The notes: generated from the sequence alone by a model not told the origin. Positions 6,207 to 14,071 are shown, numbered from the stretch's first letter. The stretch is 19,857 bases of DNA from DATILL01 sp035476575 (GCA_035476575.1 DATILL010000053.1:1-19857); one strand, 5' to 3'. Made by a program: numbers and translations.

Positions 6207-9200
6207 GTGTTCGTCAGCCATACCTCGGATATGGCTGGTTTTCCGCCTGGTCGATCGTTTGCCCAGGCTGCGGTCGAGGCGGTGTTGAAGGCCGGGCTGC
6301 GCCCCGTGGAGATGGCGCAGTTCCCGGCATGGGCGAATCCGCCAGCGGAGTACTGCCAGCGGCTGGTCCGGGAGTGCGATGTTTACCTGGCGGTGGTGGG
6401 TTTCCGGTACGGCTCCCGGGTGCCAGGCCGGGCGGACGCAGTCTCCTATACAGAGTTAGAGTTTCTGACCGCGACCGAGGCAGGGATGCCGCGGCTGGTG
6501 TTCGTCCTCGATGAAGACGTAGGCATACCGCGGTCGCTGGTTGACAAGAACAGTGGCGCGGTAGACGGCTTTCGGAAACGGCTGCATCAAGCGGGTGTGA
6601 TCGTTAAGGCTGTGACCACGCCGGCGGACCTCGCAGAGGCGGTGCTGCACGCGCTGTACGAGGAGCGGCTCAACCGAGTTGGACGCGGCGGTGGTCAGGG
6701 CAGCGGCATGCCTGTCGAAAGCGTGGTGCGGCGGCCGTGGATGGCCCCTCCGTTGGATCGCGTCGTCGAGCGGCCGGAGCTGGGTGATCGGCTGGTGATG
6801 GCGTTAACCGCAGCGGGTCCGGCCGAGGTGGGGCTGACGACCGCGTTGCAGGGGGCGGGTGGGTTCGGAAAGACGACGTTGGCGACCTGGGTGTGCCACC
6901 GCATGGAGATCAACCGCCGTTTTCCCGGCGGGCTGCTGTGGGTGACGGTCGGGCAGGAGGTATACGGCGCCGAGTTGGCGGAACGGATCAACGACCTGAC
7001 CTTTATGCTGTCGGGGAGCCGGCCGGCGATCTCCGACCCGGATGCGGCCGGCGCCGAGCTGGGTCGACTGTTGGACGAGCGGGAACCAGTGCTGCTGGTC
7101 GTCGATGACGTCTGGGAGCAGGCTCAGCTGCGGCCGTTCCGCTTCGGTGGGCGGATGTGCACCCGACTGGTCACGACCCGCATCCCGAACCTGTTGTCCG
7201 CCGACGGGCCACGAATCCTGGTCGATGTGATGTCAGCCGGGCAGGCCCGGGAGCTCGTCGCCTATGGGGTAACCGGGTTACCTGATGGGGTGATGGACCG
7301 GCTGGCTACCGTGGCGGGGCGGTGGCCGGTGCTGCTGAACCTGGTCAACGGGGTGCTACGGCACCGGGTGGCTCGAGGGCAGCCGCCCGAGCAGGCGGTT
7401 GCCGAGATCCTGCGTCTGCTCACCGCGCACGGCCCTGCGGCCCTCGACCCGGCCCGGCCGGGTGAGCGGTGCCGGGCGGTCGCGACGACCGTCGATGCCA
7501 GTCTGTGCCTGCTTGACCAGGACGATTGGCGCCGTTACCTCGACCTGGCCATCTTTGCCGAGGACGTTGACATCCCGTGGGACGTCCTGGCCCTGCTCTG
7601 GCCGGACTGCCGGGTCGATGCGGTGTGTGAGGAGTTCGTCGGGCTCGGGCTCGTCGCCGACCTACGTCTCGATCATCCCGGCCCCCGGTTGGTGCTGCAC
7701 GATGTGCTACGCGACTACCTGCGCAGCCGTCTTCGCGGCGACGACCGGACGGAAGTGCACCGGCGGCTGGTCGACGCCGCCGCCGGGCTGCTGCCTACCC
7801 ATGATGAAGCCGGGTCCCGGCCGTGGTGGGAGCTGCCGGCCGGCGCCGGCTACCTGTGGCGTTTCCTGCCCTACCACCTGCACGACGCCGGCATGCGGGA
7901 TGAGTTGGTCGCCCTGGTCTGCGACCTGCGGTGGGTGGAGGCCAAGACCCGTCAGTTTGGCTCGGCCGTCGGGGTGGAGGCAGATCTCGCGCTGGTAGAC
8001 ACCCCGACCGCAGTGACGTTGGGTGGGGCGCTTCGGCGCGCCGCACACCTGTTCGGCCCGATCGACCCACCCGACGCGCTCGGGGCGACCCTGGCCAGCC
8101 GGCTGCATGGCGTCCCCGGGCTGCAGGCCGTCCTCGATGCTTACCGGGCCACCCTGCCCCGGCCGCGGCTGGAGCCGATCTGGCCGCTGCCTGACCAGCC
8201 CGACCCGGCTCGGCTGTCCGCCACGGTCGGCCACACCGGCTCGGGGATCGGCTGTGCGTTCTCCCCGGACGGGACGCTGCTCGCCACCGTCGGCGACGAC
8301 TGCACGGCCCGGCTGTGGCGGGTAGCCGACGGCACCCAACAGGCGGTGCTGACCGGCCACACCAGCGGGGTATGGGACTGCGCGTTCTCCCCGGACGGCA
8401 CGCTGCTCGCCACCGTCGGCGACGACCGCACCGTGCGGCTCTGGCAGGTCGCGGACGGCACAGCGCTGGCGGTACTCACTGGCCACACCGACCGGGTGGC
8501 GGGCTGTGCGTTCTCCCCGGACGGCACGCTGCTCGCCACCGTCGCCGACGACTGCACGGCCCGGCTGTGGCGGGTAGCCGACGGCACCCAACAGGCGGTG
8601 CTGACCGGCCACACCAGCGGGGTATGGGACTGTGCGTTCTCCCCGGACGGCACGCTGCTCGCCACCGTCAGCGACGACTGCACGACCCGGCTGTGGCGGA
8701 TGCCCGACGGCACCCAACAGGCGGTGCTGACCGGCCACACCGGGGGCGTAGCAGGCTGCGCGTTCTCCCCGGACGGGACGCTGCTCGCCACCGGCGGCGA
8801 CGGCGGGGAGCTGCGGCTGTGGCGCATGCCCGACGGCACCCTGAGGACCGTGTTGACCGGGCACGCTGAGCGGGTGGAACGGTGCGCGTTCTCCCCAGAC
8901 GGATCCCTTATCGCCACCACAGCCCATGACGGGACCGTACGGTTGTGGCAGATGCCCGACGGAACTCCACGCGCTGCTCTCAACTGCCACACCAACTGGG
9001 TGCGCGGTTGCGCGTTCTCCCCGGACGGCGCCCTGCTCGCGACCGTCGGCGACGAGCAAGCCATCCGACTCTGGCAGGTCCCTGACGGGACAGTACAGAC
9101 CGTGCTGGCCGGTGACAGCGGCAACGTGGGCAGCTGCGCGTTCTCCCCGGACGGCACGCTGCTCGCTGCCACCAGCACGGACACAGCGCTCGCTACCACC

Positions 9201-9617
9201 GCTGTGGGGGCGCTGTGGCTGTGGAAGGTCTCGGACGGCGACGAACCGGTGCTGACCGTGCATGCCGACGTGACGGGCAGGTGCGCGTTCTCCCCGGACG
9301 GCACCCTGCTCGCCACCGGCAGCCGCGACGGGACCGTGAAACTGTGGCGGATGCCCGACGGCACCCAACAAGCGGTGCTGACCGGCCACACCGCACGGGT
9401 ACGGCACTGCGCGTTCTCCCCAGACGGCACCCTCCTGGCCACCACCAGCCGGGACGGAACCGTACGCCTCTGGCAGGTGACCACCATCAACTGCCACTGC
9501 GCGCTACGGGTCGCCGGCGCCCTCCTCGGGATCGCCTGGCACCCCTCCGGCACCATGCTCTGCACCACCGGCGGAGCCGGCACCTACCTACTCTCTTACC
9601 TGCCACGCCAGCCTTGA
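6207..9617 (+). CDS. STAND/NLR-like protein: DUF4062-like domain, NB-ARC NTPase, WD40 repeats
   Basis: 1136-residue three-part protein. Residues ~1-95 (VFVSHTSDM, EYCQRLV, VVGFRYGS, SYTELEF) match the DUF4062 type, a Rossmann-like domain often found at the N-terminus of STAND proteins. The NB-ARC core has Walker A GAGGFGKTT (216-224), Walker B VLLVVDDVW (295-303), sensor LVTTR (321-325), a GLPL-like GRWPVLLNL and an MHD-like LHD (497-499). All ATP-handling motifs look intact. WD40 blades run from ~672 to the end at an exact 42-residue period. In related proteins the repeats sense a ligand, ATP exchange drives oligomerisation and the N-terminal domain is the effector. No partner gene is adjacent; both neighbours are housekeeping and on the other strand. 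It contains three TTA codons (6456, 6804, 7278). The architecture is secure; the role (phage defence or signalling) is inference. Confidence 0.9.
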   Translation: MFVSHTSDMAGFPPGRSFAQAAVEAVLKAGLRPVEMAQFPAWANPPAEYCQRLVRECDVYLAVVGFRYGSRVPGRADAVSYTELEFLTATEAGMPRLVFVLDEDVGIPRSLVDKNSGAVDGFRKRLHQAGVIVKAVTTPADLAEAVLHALYEERLNRVGRGGGQGSGMPVESVVRRPWMAPPLDRVVERPELGDRLVMALTAAGPAEVGLTTALQGAGGFGKTTLATWVCHRMEINRRFPGGLLWVTVGQEVYGAELAERINDLTFMLSGSRPAISDPDAAGAELGRLLDEREPVLLVVDDVWEQAQLRPFRFGGRMCTRLVTTRIPNLLSADGPRILVDVMSAGQARELVAYGVTGLPDGVMDRLATVAGRWPVLLNLVNGVLRHRVARGQPPEQAVAEILRLLTAHGPAALDPARPGERCRAVATTVDASLCLLDQDDWRRYLDLAIFAEDVDIPWDVLALLWPDCRVDAVCEEFVGLGLVADLRLDHPGPRLVLHDVLRDYLRSRLRGDDRTEVHRRLVDAAAGLLPTHDEAGSRPWWELPAGAGYLWRFLPYHLHDAGMRDELVALVCDLRWVEAKTRQFGSAVGVEADLALVDTPTAVTLGGALRRAAHLFGPIDPPDALGATLASRLHGVPGLQAVLDAYRATLPRPRLEPIWPLPDQPDPARLSATVGHTGSGIGCAFSPDGTLLATVGDDCTARLWRVADGTQQAVLTGHTSGVWDCAFSPDGTLLATVGDDRTVRLWQVADGTALAVLTGHTDRVAGCAFSPDGTLLATVADDCTARLWRVADGTQQAVLTGHTSGVWDCAFSPDGTLLATVSDDCTTRLWRMPDGTQQAVLTGHTGGVAGCAFSPDGTLLATGGDGGELRLWRMPDGTLRTVLTGHAERVERCAFSPDGSLIATTAHDGTVRLWQMPDGTPRAALNCHTNWVRGCAFSPDGALLATVGDEQAIRLWQVPDGTVQTVLAGDSGNVGSCAFSPDGTLLAATSTDTALATTAVGALWLWKVSDGDEPVLTVHADVTGRCAFSPDGTLLATGSRDGTVKLWRMPDGTQQAVLTGHTARVRHCAFSPDGTLLATTSRDGTVRLWQVTTINCHCALRVAGALLGIAWHPSGTMLCTTGGAGTYLLSYLPRQP
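8223..9594 (+). repeat. WD40 repeat tract, 126-bp period, inside the STAND gene
   Basis: Blades start at 8223, 8349, 8475, 8601, 8727, 8853, 8979, 9105, 9252 and 9378. All are 126 bp apart except the eighth, which is 147 bp because of a seven-residue insertion. A degenerate eleventh blade follows from ~9504. The core CAFSPDGTLLAT is nearly invariant. Bases 8250-8426 and 8502-8678 (blades 1-2 versus 3-4) match at 173 of 177 positions, indicating a recent two-blade duplication or gene conversion. Confidence 0.95.
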
Positions 9618-9701
9618 CGCGACCGACACGCCAGTCGTGACCGGACCGCTACCCACTCCCCCGGCACTACGACGAGGATCGGACGGGATACCAACCGGCT
9701 C

Positions 9702-10049
9702 TCAGATGTTGAAGCCCAGCGCCCGGAGCTGCTCTCGGCCGTCGTCGGTGATCTTGTCCGGCCCCCACGGCGGCAGCCAGACCCAGTTGATCTTGAAGTC
9801 GGAGGCAAGCCCGCCGTCCGGCCCTTCGGTGAGCGCGGACCGGGTCTGGTCCTCGATCACATCGGTCAGCGGGCAGGCCGCCGAGGTCAGCGTCATGTCG
9901 AGGGTCACCACGTTCGCGTCGTCCACGTGCACGCCGTAGACCAAGCCAAGGTCGACGACATTGATGCCGAGCTCGGGGTCGACGACGTCGCGCATGGCCT
10001 CCTCGACCTCGTCGACCGTCGCCTTCTCGGTGGTTGCCTTCTCGCTCAT
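9702..10049 (-). CDS. sufT: SufT-like iron-sulfur assembly protein (MIP18/DUF59 family)
   Basis: 115-residue protein of the MIP18/DUF59 family, an accessory factor for maturation of iron-sulfur proteins in the cytosol. The family pattern is clear: VEEAMRDVVDPELGINVVDLGLVY in the first half, then DMTLTSAACPLTD carrying the conserved Cys59, and a C-terminal WLPPWGPDKI. The ATG at 10047-10049 is preceded by GGAGGTG and overlaps the TGA of sufU by four bases. It is the last gene of the suf operon and converges with the STAND gene across 84 bp. An imperfect hairpin lies in that gap but no clear terminator. In other actinobacterial suf operons this protein occupies the same last place, which supports the name. 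Confidence 0.92.
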   Translation of the reverse strand: MSEKATTEKATVDEVEEAMRDVVDPELGINVVDLGLVYGVHVDDANVVTLDMTLTSAACPLTDVIEDQTRSALTEGPDGGLASDFKINWVWLPPWGPDKITDDGREQLRALGFNI

Positions 10050-10504
10050 ACCACACCTCCGGGCGCACCATCGCCGACCGCCTGTGCGGTCGCGTCCTTC
10101 CAGGCCATCCAGCCGAGCAGCGCGCACTTGATCCGGGCCGGGTACCTCGAGACGCCGACGAACGCGATCGCGTCCTCCAGCACCTCCTCGTCGGGCTCGC
10201 CCTCGCCCCTGGACCGCATCAAGGCCAGGAACTCCTCGTGCAGCGACAGGCCCTCCGTGACCGTCCTGCCCACGACCAGGTCGTGCAACACCGAGATGGA
10301 CGCCTGGCTGATCGAGCAGCCCATCCCCTCGTAGGACACGTCCTCGACGGTGCCGCCGGACAGCCGCACCCGCAGCGTCACCTCGTCGCCGCAGGTGGGG
10401 TTGACGTGGTGCACCTCGGCGTCGTACGGCTCCCGCAGGCCGCGGCCGTGCGGGTTCTTGTAGTGGTCCAGGATGATCTCCTGGTACATCGAGTCCAGTC
10501 GCAT
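10046..10504 (-). CDS. sufU: SufU, zinc-dependent sulfur transfer protein
   Basis: 152-residue IscU-fold protein that accepts persulfide sulfur from SufS and hands it to the SufBCD scaffold. The ligand residues of the SufU type are all present: Cys38 and Asp40 (NPTCGD), Cys63 (GMGCSIS) and Cys127 (RIKCALL). The region between them is longer than in IscU, as usual for SufU. Start ATG and the sufS stop share one base (TGATG), and the end overlaps sufT by four bases, so translation of sufS-sufU-sufT is coupled. In Gram-positive bacteria SufU acts as a sulfurtransferase rather than as a scaffold; that role is expected here because sufB, sufC and sufD are all present. Confidence 0.95.
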   Translation of the reverse strand: MRLDSMYQEIILDHYKNPHGRGLREPYDAEVHHVNPTCGDEVTLRVRLSGGTVEDVSYEGMGCSISQASISVLHDLVVGRTVTEGLSLHEEFLALMRSRGEGEPDEEVLEDAIAFVGVSRYPARIKCALLGWMAWKDATAQAVGDGAPGGVV

Positions 10505-11769
10505 CAGTCGTCCGTCCGGAAGAAGCGGCGGACCCGCTCCAGCCCCTCGCAGAGTACGTCGATCTCGGCCGTCGTGGTGTAGAGGTACGGCGACACCCGG
10601 GTGGAGGCCGGCACGCCGAACCGGCGGTGCACCGGCTTGGCGCAGTGGTGACCGCCGCGCACCGCGATGCCGTACGAGTCGAGCACCTGGGAGATGTCAT
10701 GCGGGTGCAGCTCGCCGAGGGTGAAGCTGATCGCCCCGCCGCGGTCCTGCACCGTGCGCGGGCCGAGCACCCGCAGCCCCGGCACCGCCTGCATCCGCTC
10801 CAGCGCGTACGCCGTGATCTCCCGCTCGTGCGCGGCCACCGCGTCCATGCCGAGAGCGGTCAGGTAGTCGGTGGCAGCGCCCAGCCCGATGGCCGGCGCG
10901 ATCGGCGGCGTACCCGCCTCGAAGCGGTGCGGCGGGGCGGCGTACGTCGACCGCTCCATCCGGACGTCCTCGATCATCTCCCCGCCACCGTGGAACGGCG
11001 GCAGCACCTCAAGCAGCTCGCGCCGCCCCCACAGCACGCCGACCCCGGTTGGGCTGAGCAGCTTGTGCCCGGTGAACCCGACGATGTCCGCGCCGGTCGC
11101 CGTGACGTCGTACGGGAGCTGCGGCACGGCCTGGGCCGCGTCCACGACCACCAGCGCACCGACCTCGTGCGCTCGGCGGGCGATCTCGGCCACCGGGTTG
11201 ACCGTGCCCAGCATGTTCGACACGTGCACCAGCGCGACCACCTTGGTCCGCTCGGTGATCAGGTCGTCGATGTTCGACAGGTCCAGCCGGCCCTCGTCGG
11301 TGATGCCGAACCAGCGCAGCGTCGCGCCGGTGCGCTGGGTGAGGAGCTGCCACGGCACGATGTTGGAGTGGTGCTCCATCTCGGTGATGACGACCTCGTC
11401 GCCGGGGCCCACCCGGTACGGCGGCTCGGCCCAGGCCAGCACGGTGGCGACGAGGTTGAGACCCTCGGTGATGCCCTTGGTGAAGATGATCTCGTCCCGG
11501 CTGGGTGCCTTGACGAACGCGGCCAGCTTGTCCCGGGCGCCCTCGAACGCCGCGGTCGACTCCTCGCCGAGCTGGTGCACCGCGCGGGCGACGTTGGCGT
11601 TGTGCCGCTCGTAGTGCTCGGTCAACGTGTCGATCACCGACTGTGGCTTCTGCGAGGTGTTGGCGCTGTCCAGGTAGACCAGCGGCTGGTCGTCGGCCAT
11701 CCGGCGGCGCAGGATCGGGAAGTCCTTGCGGACCGCCTCGACGTCGTACCCGGCGATCACCCCGGTCAT
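10504..11769 (-). CDS. sufS: SufS, cysteine desulfurase (class II)
   Basis: 421-residue PLP enzyme that releases sulfur from L-cysteine as an enzyme persulfide and alanine, feeding iron-sulfur cluster assembly. The PLP lysine is K236 in GFTGHKLLSPTG, the cofactor aspartate is D210 (VVVDAAQAV) and the ring-stacking histidine is in MEHHSN (~133). The persulfide-forming cysteine is C376 in RGGHHCAKP. The short active-site loop of this SufS class usually needs a partner such as SufU, encoded immediately downstream. Its ATG overlaps the sufC stop codon by four bases (ATGA). Length is slightly above the usual ~405-415 residues. Confidence 0.96.
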   Translation of the reverse strand: MTGVIAGYDVEAVRKDFPILRRRMADDQPLVYLDSANTSQKPQSVIDTLTEHYERHNANVARAVHQLGEESTAAFEGARDKLAAFVKAPSRDEIIFTKGITEGLNLVATVLAWAEPPYRVGPGDEVVITEMEHHSNIVPWQLLTQRTGATLRWFGITDEGRLDLSNIDDLITERTKVVALVHVSNMLGTVNPVAEIARRAHEVGALVVVDAAQAVPQLPYDVTATGADIVGFTGHKLLSPTGVGVLWGRRELLEVLPPFHGGGEMIEDVRMERSTYAAPPHRFEAGTPPIAPAIGLGAATDYLTALGMDAVAAHEREITAYALERMQAVPGLRVLGPRTVQDRGGAISFTLGELHPHDISQVLDSYGIAVRGGHHCAKPVHRRFGVPASTRVSPYLYTTTAEIDVLCEGLERVRRFFRTDD

Positions 11770-12524
11770 GACGCGACCTCCTCGCGCGCACCGCCGTACT
11801 TGGCGTAGCCCTCGGCCTCCAGCTTCTCGGCCAGCTCCGGGCCGCCTTCCTCGACGATCCGGCCGCTGGCGAAGACATGCACGAAGTCCGGCGTGATGTA
11901 GCGCAGGATCCGGGTGTAGTGGGTGATCAGCAGGGTGCCGACGGTGCCGTCCGCACGGACCGCGTTGACCCCCTGGGCGACCACCCGCAACGCGTCCACG
12001 TCCAGCCCGGAGTCGGTCTCGTCCAGGATGGCGATCTTCGGTTTCAGCAGGGTGAGCTGCAGGATCTCGTGCCGCTTCTTCTCCCCGCCGGAGAAGCCCT
12101 CGTTGACGTTGCGCTCGGCGAGGGCCTTGTCTATCTCCAGGCTGGCCATCGCCTGGTTGACCTCCTTGACCCAGGTGCGCAGCTTGGGCGCCTCGCCGCG
12201 GATCGCGGTGGCCGCCGTCCGCAGGAAGTTCGACACCGACACGCCGGGCACCTCGACCGGGTACTGCATGGCCAGGAACAGCCCGGCCCGGGCCCGCTCG
12301 TCCACCGTCATGGCCAGCACGTCGACGCCGTCCAGCAGCACCGCGCCCTGGGTGATCGTGTACTTCGGGTGCCCGGCGATGGAGTAGGCCAGGGTGGACT
12401 TGCCCGAGCCGTTCGGGCCCATGATCGCGTGGGTCTGCCCGGACCGGACGACGAGGTCGACCCCCGTGAGGATCTCGGTGTCCTCCACCGAGACGTGCAG
12501 GTCGCGGATCTCCAGCGTGGCCAC
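11766..12524 (-). CDS. sufC: SufC, ATPase of the SufBCD complex
   Basis: 252-residue ABC-type ATPase that binds SufB and SufD and powers cluster assembly on the scaffold. Walker A is GPNGSGKST (36-44), the signature is NEGFSGGEKKR (~141-151) and Walker B is IAILDETDSGLD (165-176), followed by the switch histidine in LLITHYTR. LDETDSGLD is characteristic of SufC rather than of transport ATPases. The GTG at 12522-12524 is chosen because the family begins MATLEIRDL there and AGGAGA lies about ten bases upstream; an open frame continues further but overlaps the ferredoxin gene. It starts four bases after the Rieske stop and overlaps sufS. Confidence 0.96.
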   Translation of the reverse strand: MATLEIRDLHVSVEDTEILTGVDLVVRSGQTHAIMGPNGSGKSTLAYSIAGHPKYTITQGAVLLDGVDVLAMTVDERARAGLFLAMQYPVEVPGVSVSNFLRTAATAIRGEAPKLRTWVKEVNQAMASLEIDKALAERNVNEGFSGGEKKRHEILQLTLLKPKIAILDETDSGLDVDALRVVAQGVNAVRADGTVGTLLITHYTRILRYITPDFVHVFASGRIVEEGGPELAEKLEAEGYAKYGGAREEVAS

Positions 12525-12528
12525 TCGC

Positions 12529-12906
12529 TCAGCTCTCCTGTTCAAGGCGGACGTAGACGTCGCCACCGTCGATCTTGGTCGGGTAGACGGGCACCGGCTT
12601 GGTCGCCGGCAGCCCGGTGGGTCTGCCGGTGCGCAGGTCGAAGCACGACCCGTGCAGCCAGCATTCGATGGTGGTGCCGTCGATCTCGCCCTCGGACAGC
12701 GGTACGTCGGCGTGCGAGCACACGTCCCGGATCGCGTAGACCTCGCCCCGGCTGCGCACCAGGGCGATCGGGGTGTGGCCGAGCTCGACCCGGATCGCGC
12801 CGCCCTCCGGCACGTCGTCCAGGGCACAGGCCCGGACGAAGCCCGCCCCCGACCCGGCCCGGCTCGCCGCGCCCGCGTACCTGTCACGCGCACCCGAGCG
12901 AGCCAT
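12529..12906 (-). CDS. Rieske-type [2Fe-2S] ferredoxin within the suf operon
   Basis: 125-residue small Rieske protein. The two cluster-binding boxes are intact: CSH (Cys63, His65) in DVCSHADVPLSEG, and CWLH (Cys82, His85) in ECWLHGSCFDLRTG. It is similar to ferredoxin components of aromatic ring dioxygenases, but no oxygenase or reductase gene is nearby. Lying between sufD and sufC, with one base shared with sufD and four bases before sufC, it is more likely an electron donor or early client of the assembly system; that is inference from position. Residues 1-22 are Ala/Gly/Arg-rich and may be disordered. The ATG at 12904-12906 is the earliest in-frame start that fits the overlap. Confidence 0.93.
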   Translation of the reverse strand: MARSGARDRYAGAASRAGSGAGFVRACALDDVPEGGAIRVELGHTPIALVRSRGEVYAIRDVCSHADVPLSEGEIDGTTIECWLHGSCFDLRTGRPTGLPATKPVPVYPTKIDGGDVYVRLEQES

Positions 12907-14069
12907 CAGGCACCCACCCGGGCGAGCTCGTCCTCGATCGCGGCGGTCAGCCGCTCCTCAACGGTGGGCAGGCCGATCCGCTGGATGACGTCGGCGAAGA
13001 ACGCGCGCACCACCATCCGCCGCGCCTCGCCCTCGGGGATGCCCCGGGCCATCAGGTAGAACAGTTGCAGGTCGTCGAAGCGGCCGGTCGCGCTGGCGTG
13101 CCCGGCGCCGAGAATCTCACCGGTGGTGATCTCCAGGTTGGGCACCGAGTCGGCCCGGGCGCCGTCGGTGAGCACGAGGTTGCGGTTCACCTCGTAGGTG
13201 TCGGTCCCGGTCGCCCCCGGCCGGATCAGCACGTCGCCGATCCACACCGCGTGCGCGTCCTCGCCCTGCAGCGCACCCTTGTAGGTGACCCGGCTGCGGC
13301 ACCGCGGCACGCCGTGGTCCACGAACATCCGGTGTTCCTGGTGCTGGGTGGCGTCGGTGAAGTAGAGCCCGAGCAGCTCGGCCTCGCCGCCCGGCCCGCC
13401 GAACCGGATCGTCGGGCTGATCCGGACCAGGTCGCCACCCAGGGTCACCACGATGTGGCGCAGCCGGGCGTCCCGGCCGAGCCAGGCCGCCTGCGCCTCG
13501 ACGTGCACCGCGTCGTCATCCCAGTCCTGCAAGAACAGCACGGTCAGCCCGGCGCCGTCGCCGACCCGCAGCTCGACGTTCGCCGCGAGGGTGGCGGAGC
13601 CGACGTGGTCGATCACCACGAGCGCCTCGGCGCCCTCGGCCACGTCCACGATCAGGTGGCTGTACCACGTGCCGCCCTCGCCGCGCATCGTCAGGTACGT
13701 CGGCGTGTTGGCCACGGCGTTGCGCGGCACGGACACGACCAGCGCCTGCTCGACGGCGGCCATCGCCAGCGCGCTGACCCGGTCCTGCGGGGTGAGCACG
13801 GCGCCGAACAGCGGGTCGGTGCGGTCGACGTAGCGGGTCTGCACCTCGGGTGCGGCCTGCACGTCGAGCACAACCGTGCCGTCGGGGACGACCGGCTTGA
13901 TCAGCTCACGCAGCCGGTCCAGCGGGGTGAACCGCCATTCCTCCTCACGCCCGGTCGGCACGCCGAAGGTCTCCGGGTCGAGGGAGTAGACACGCTTGGT
14001 CAGGGTCCGGTCGGGGTCCGGGCTGCCGGTGTCGTCGGTGACACCGTGCGAATGGGTCTGGTCAGCCAT
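12906..14069 (-). CDS. sufD: SufD, SufBCD scaffold subunit
   Basis: 387-residue SufD, the partner of SufB in the SufBC2D iron-sulfur scaffold. Recognised by EEEWRFTPLDRL near the N-terminus, the beta-helix core, and the family's C-terminal half (EITTGEILGAGHASATGRFDDLQ, FYLMARGIPEGEARRMVVRAF), in which the conserved histidine of GHASATG is present. The ATG at 14067-14069 follows the sufB stop by two bases. The open frame extends far upstream, but that part overlaps sufB and is not SufD-like. The stop shares one base with the ferredoxin start. Length fits the family (about 390-430), and nothing appears broken. Confidence 0.95.
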   Translation of the reverse strand: MADQTHSHGVTDDTGSPDPDRTLTKRVYSLDPETFGVPTGREEEWRFTPLDRLRELIKPVVPDGTVVLDVQAAPEVQTRYVDRTDPLFGAVLTPQDRVSALAMAAVEQALVVSVPRNAVANTPTYLTMRGEGGTWYSHLIVDVAEGAEALVVIDHVGSATLAANVELRVGDGAGLTVLFLQDWDDDAVHVEAQAAWLGRDARLRHIVVTLGGDLVRISPTIRFGGPGGEAELLGLYFTDATQHQEHRMFVDHGVPRCRSRVTYKGALQGEDAHAVWIGDVLIRPGATGTDTYEVNRNLVLTDGARADSVPNLEITTGEILGAGHASATGRFDDLQLFYLMARGIPEGEARRMVVRAFFADVIQRIGLPTVEERLTAAIEDELARVGA

Positions 14070-14071
14070 GG

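Noticed and set aside
8223..9480. CRISPR-like or satellite repeat array
   Set aside because: The 126-bp repeats are in frame, encode WD40 blades and have no spacer structure.
7707..9497. 596-codon minus-strand open frame opposite the WD40 tract
   Set aside because: It mirrors the WD40 repeats in the antisense frame; its apparent periodicity comes from the 126-bp repeat on the real strand.
9634..9673. Bidirectional terminator between the STAND gene and sufT
   Set aside because: Only GTCGT/ACGAC and CCGG/CCGG pair, separated by an asymmetric internal loop and a long apical loop, with no U tract; too weak to annotate.
10627..11808. 393-codon plus-strand open frame opposite sufS
   Set aside because: Antisense shadow of sufS, His/Arg/Asp-rich with no recognisable domain.
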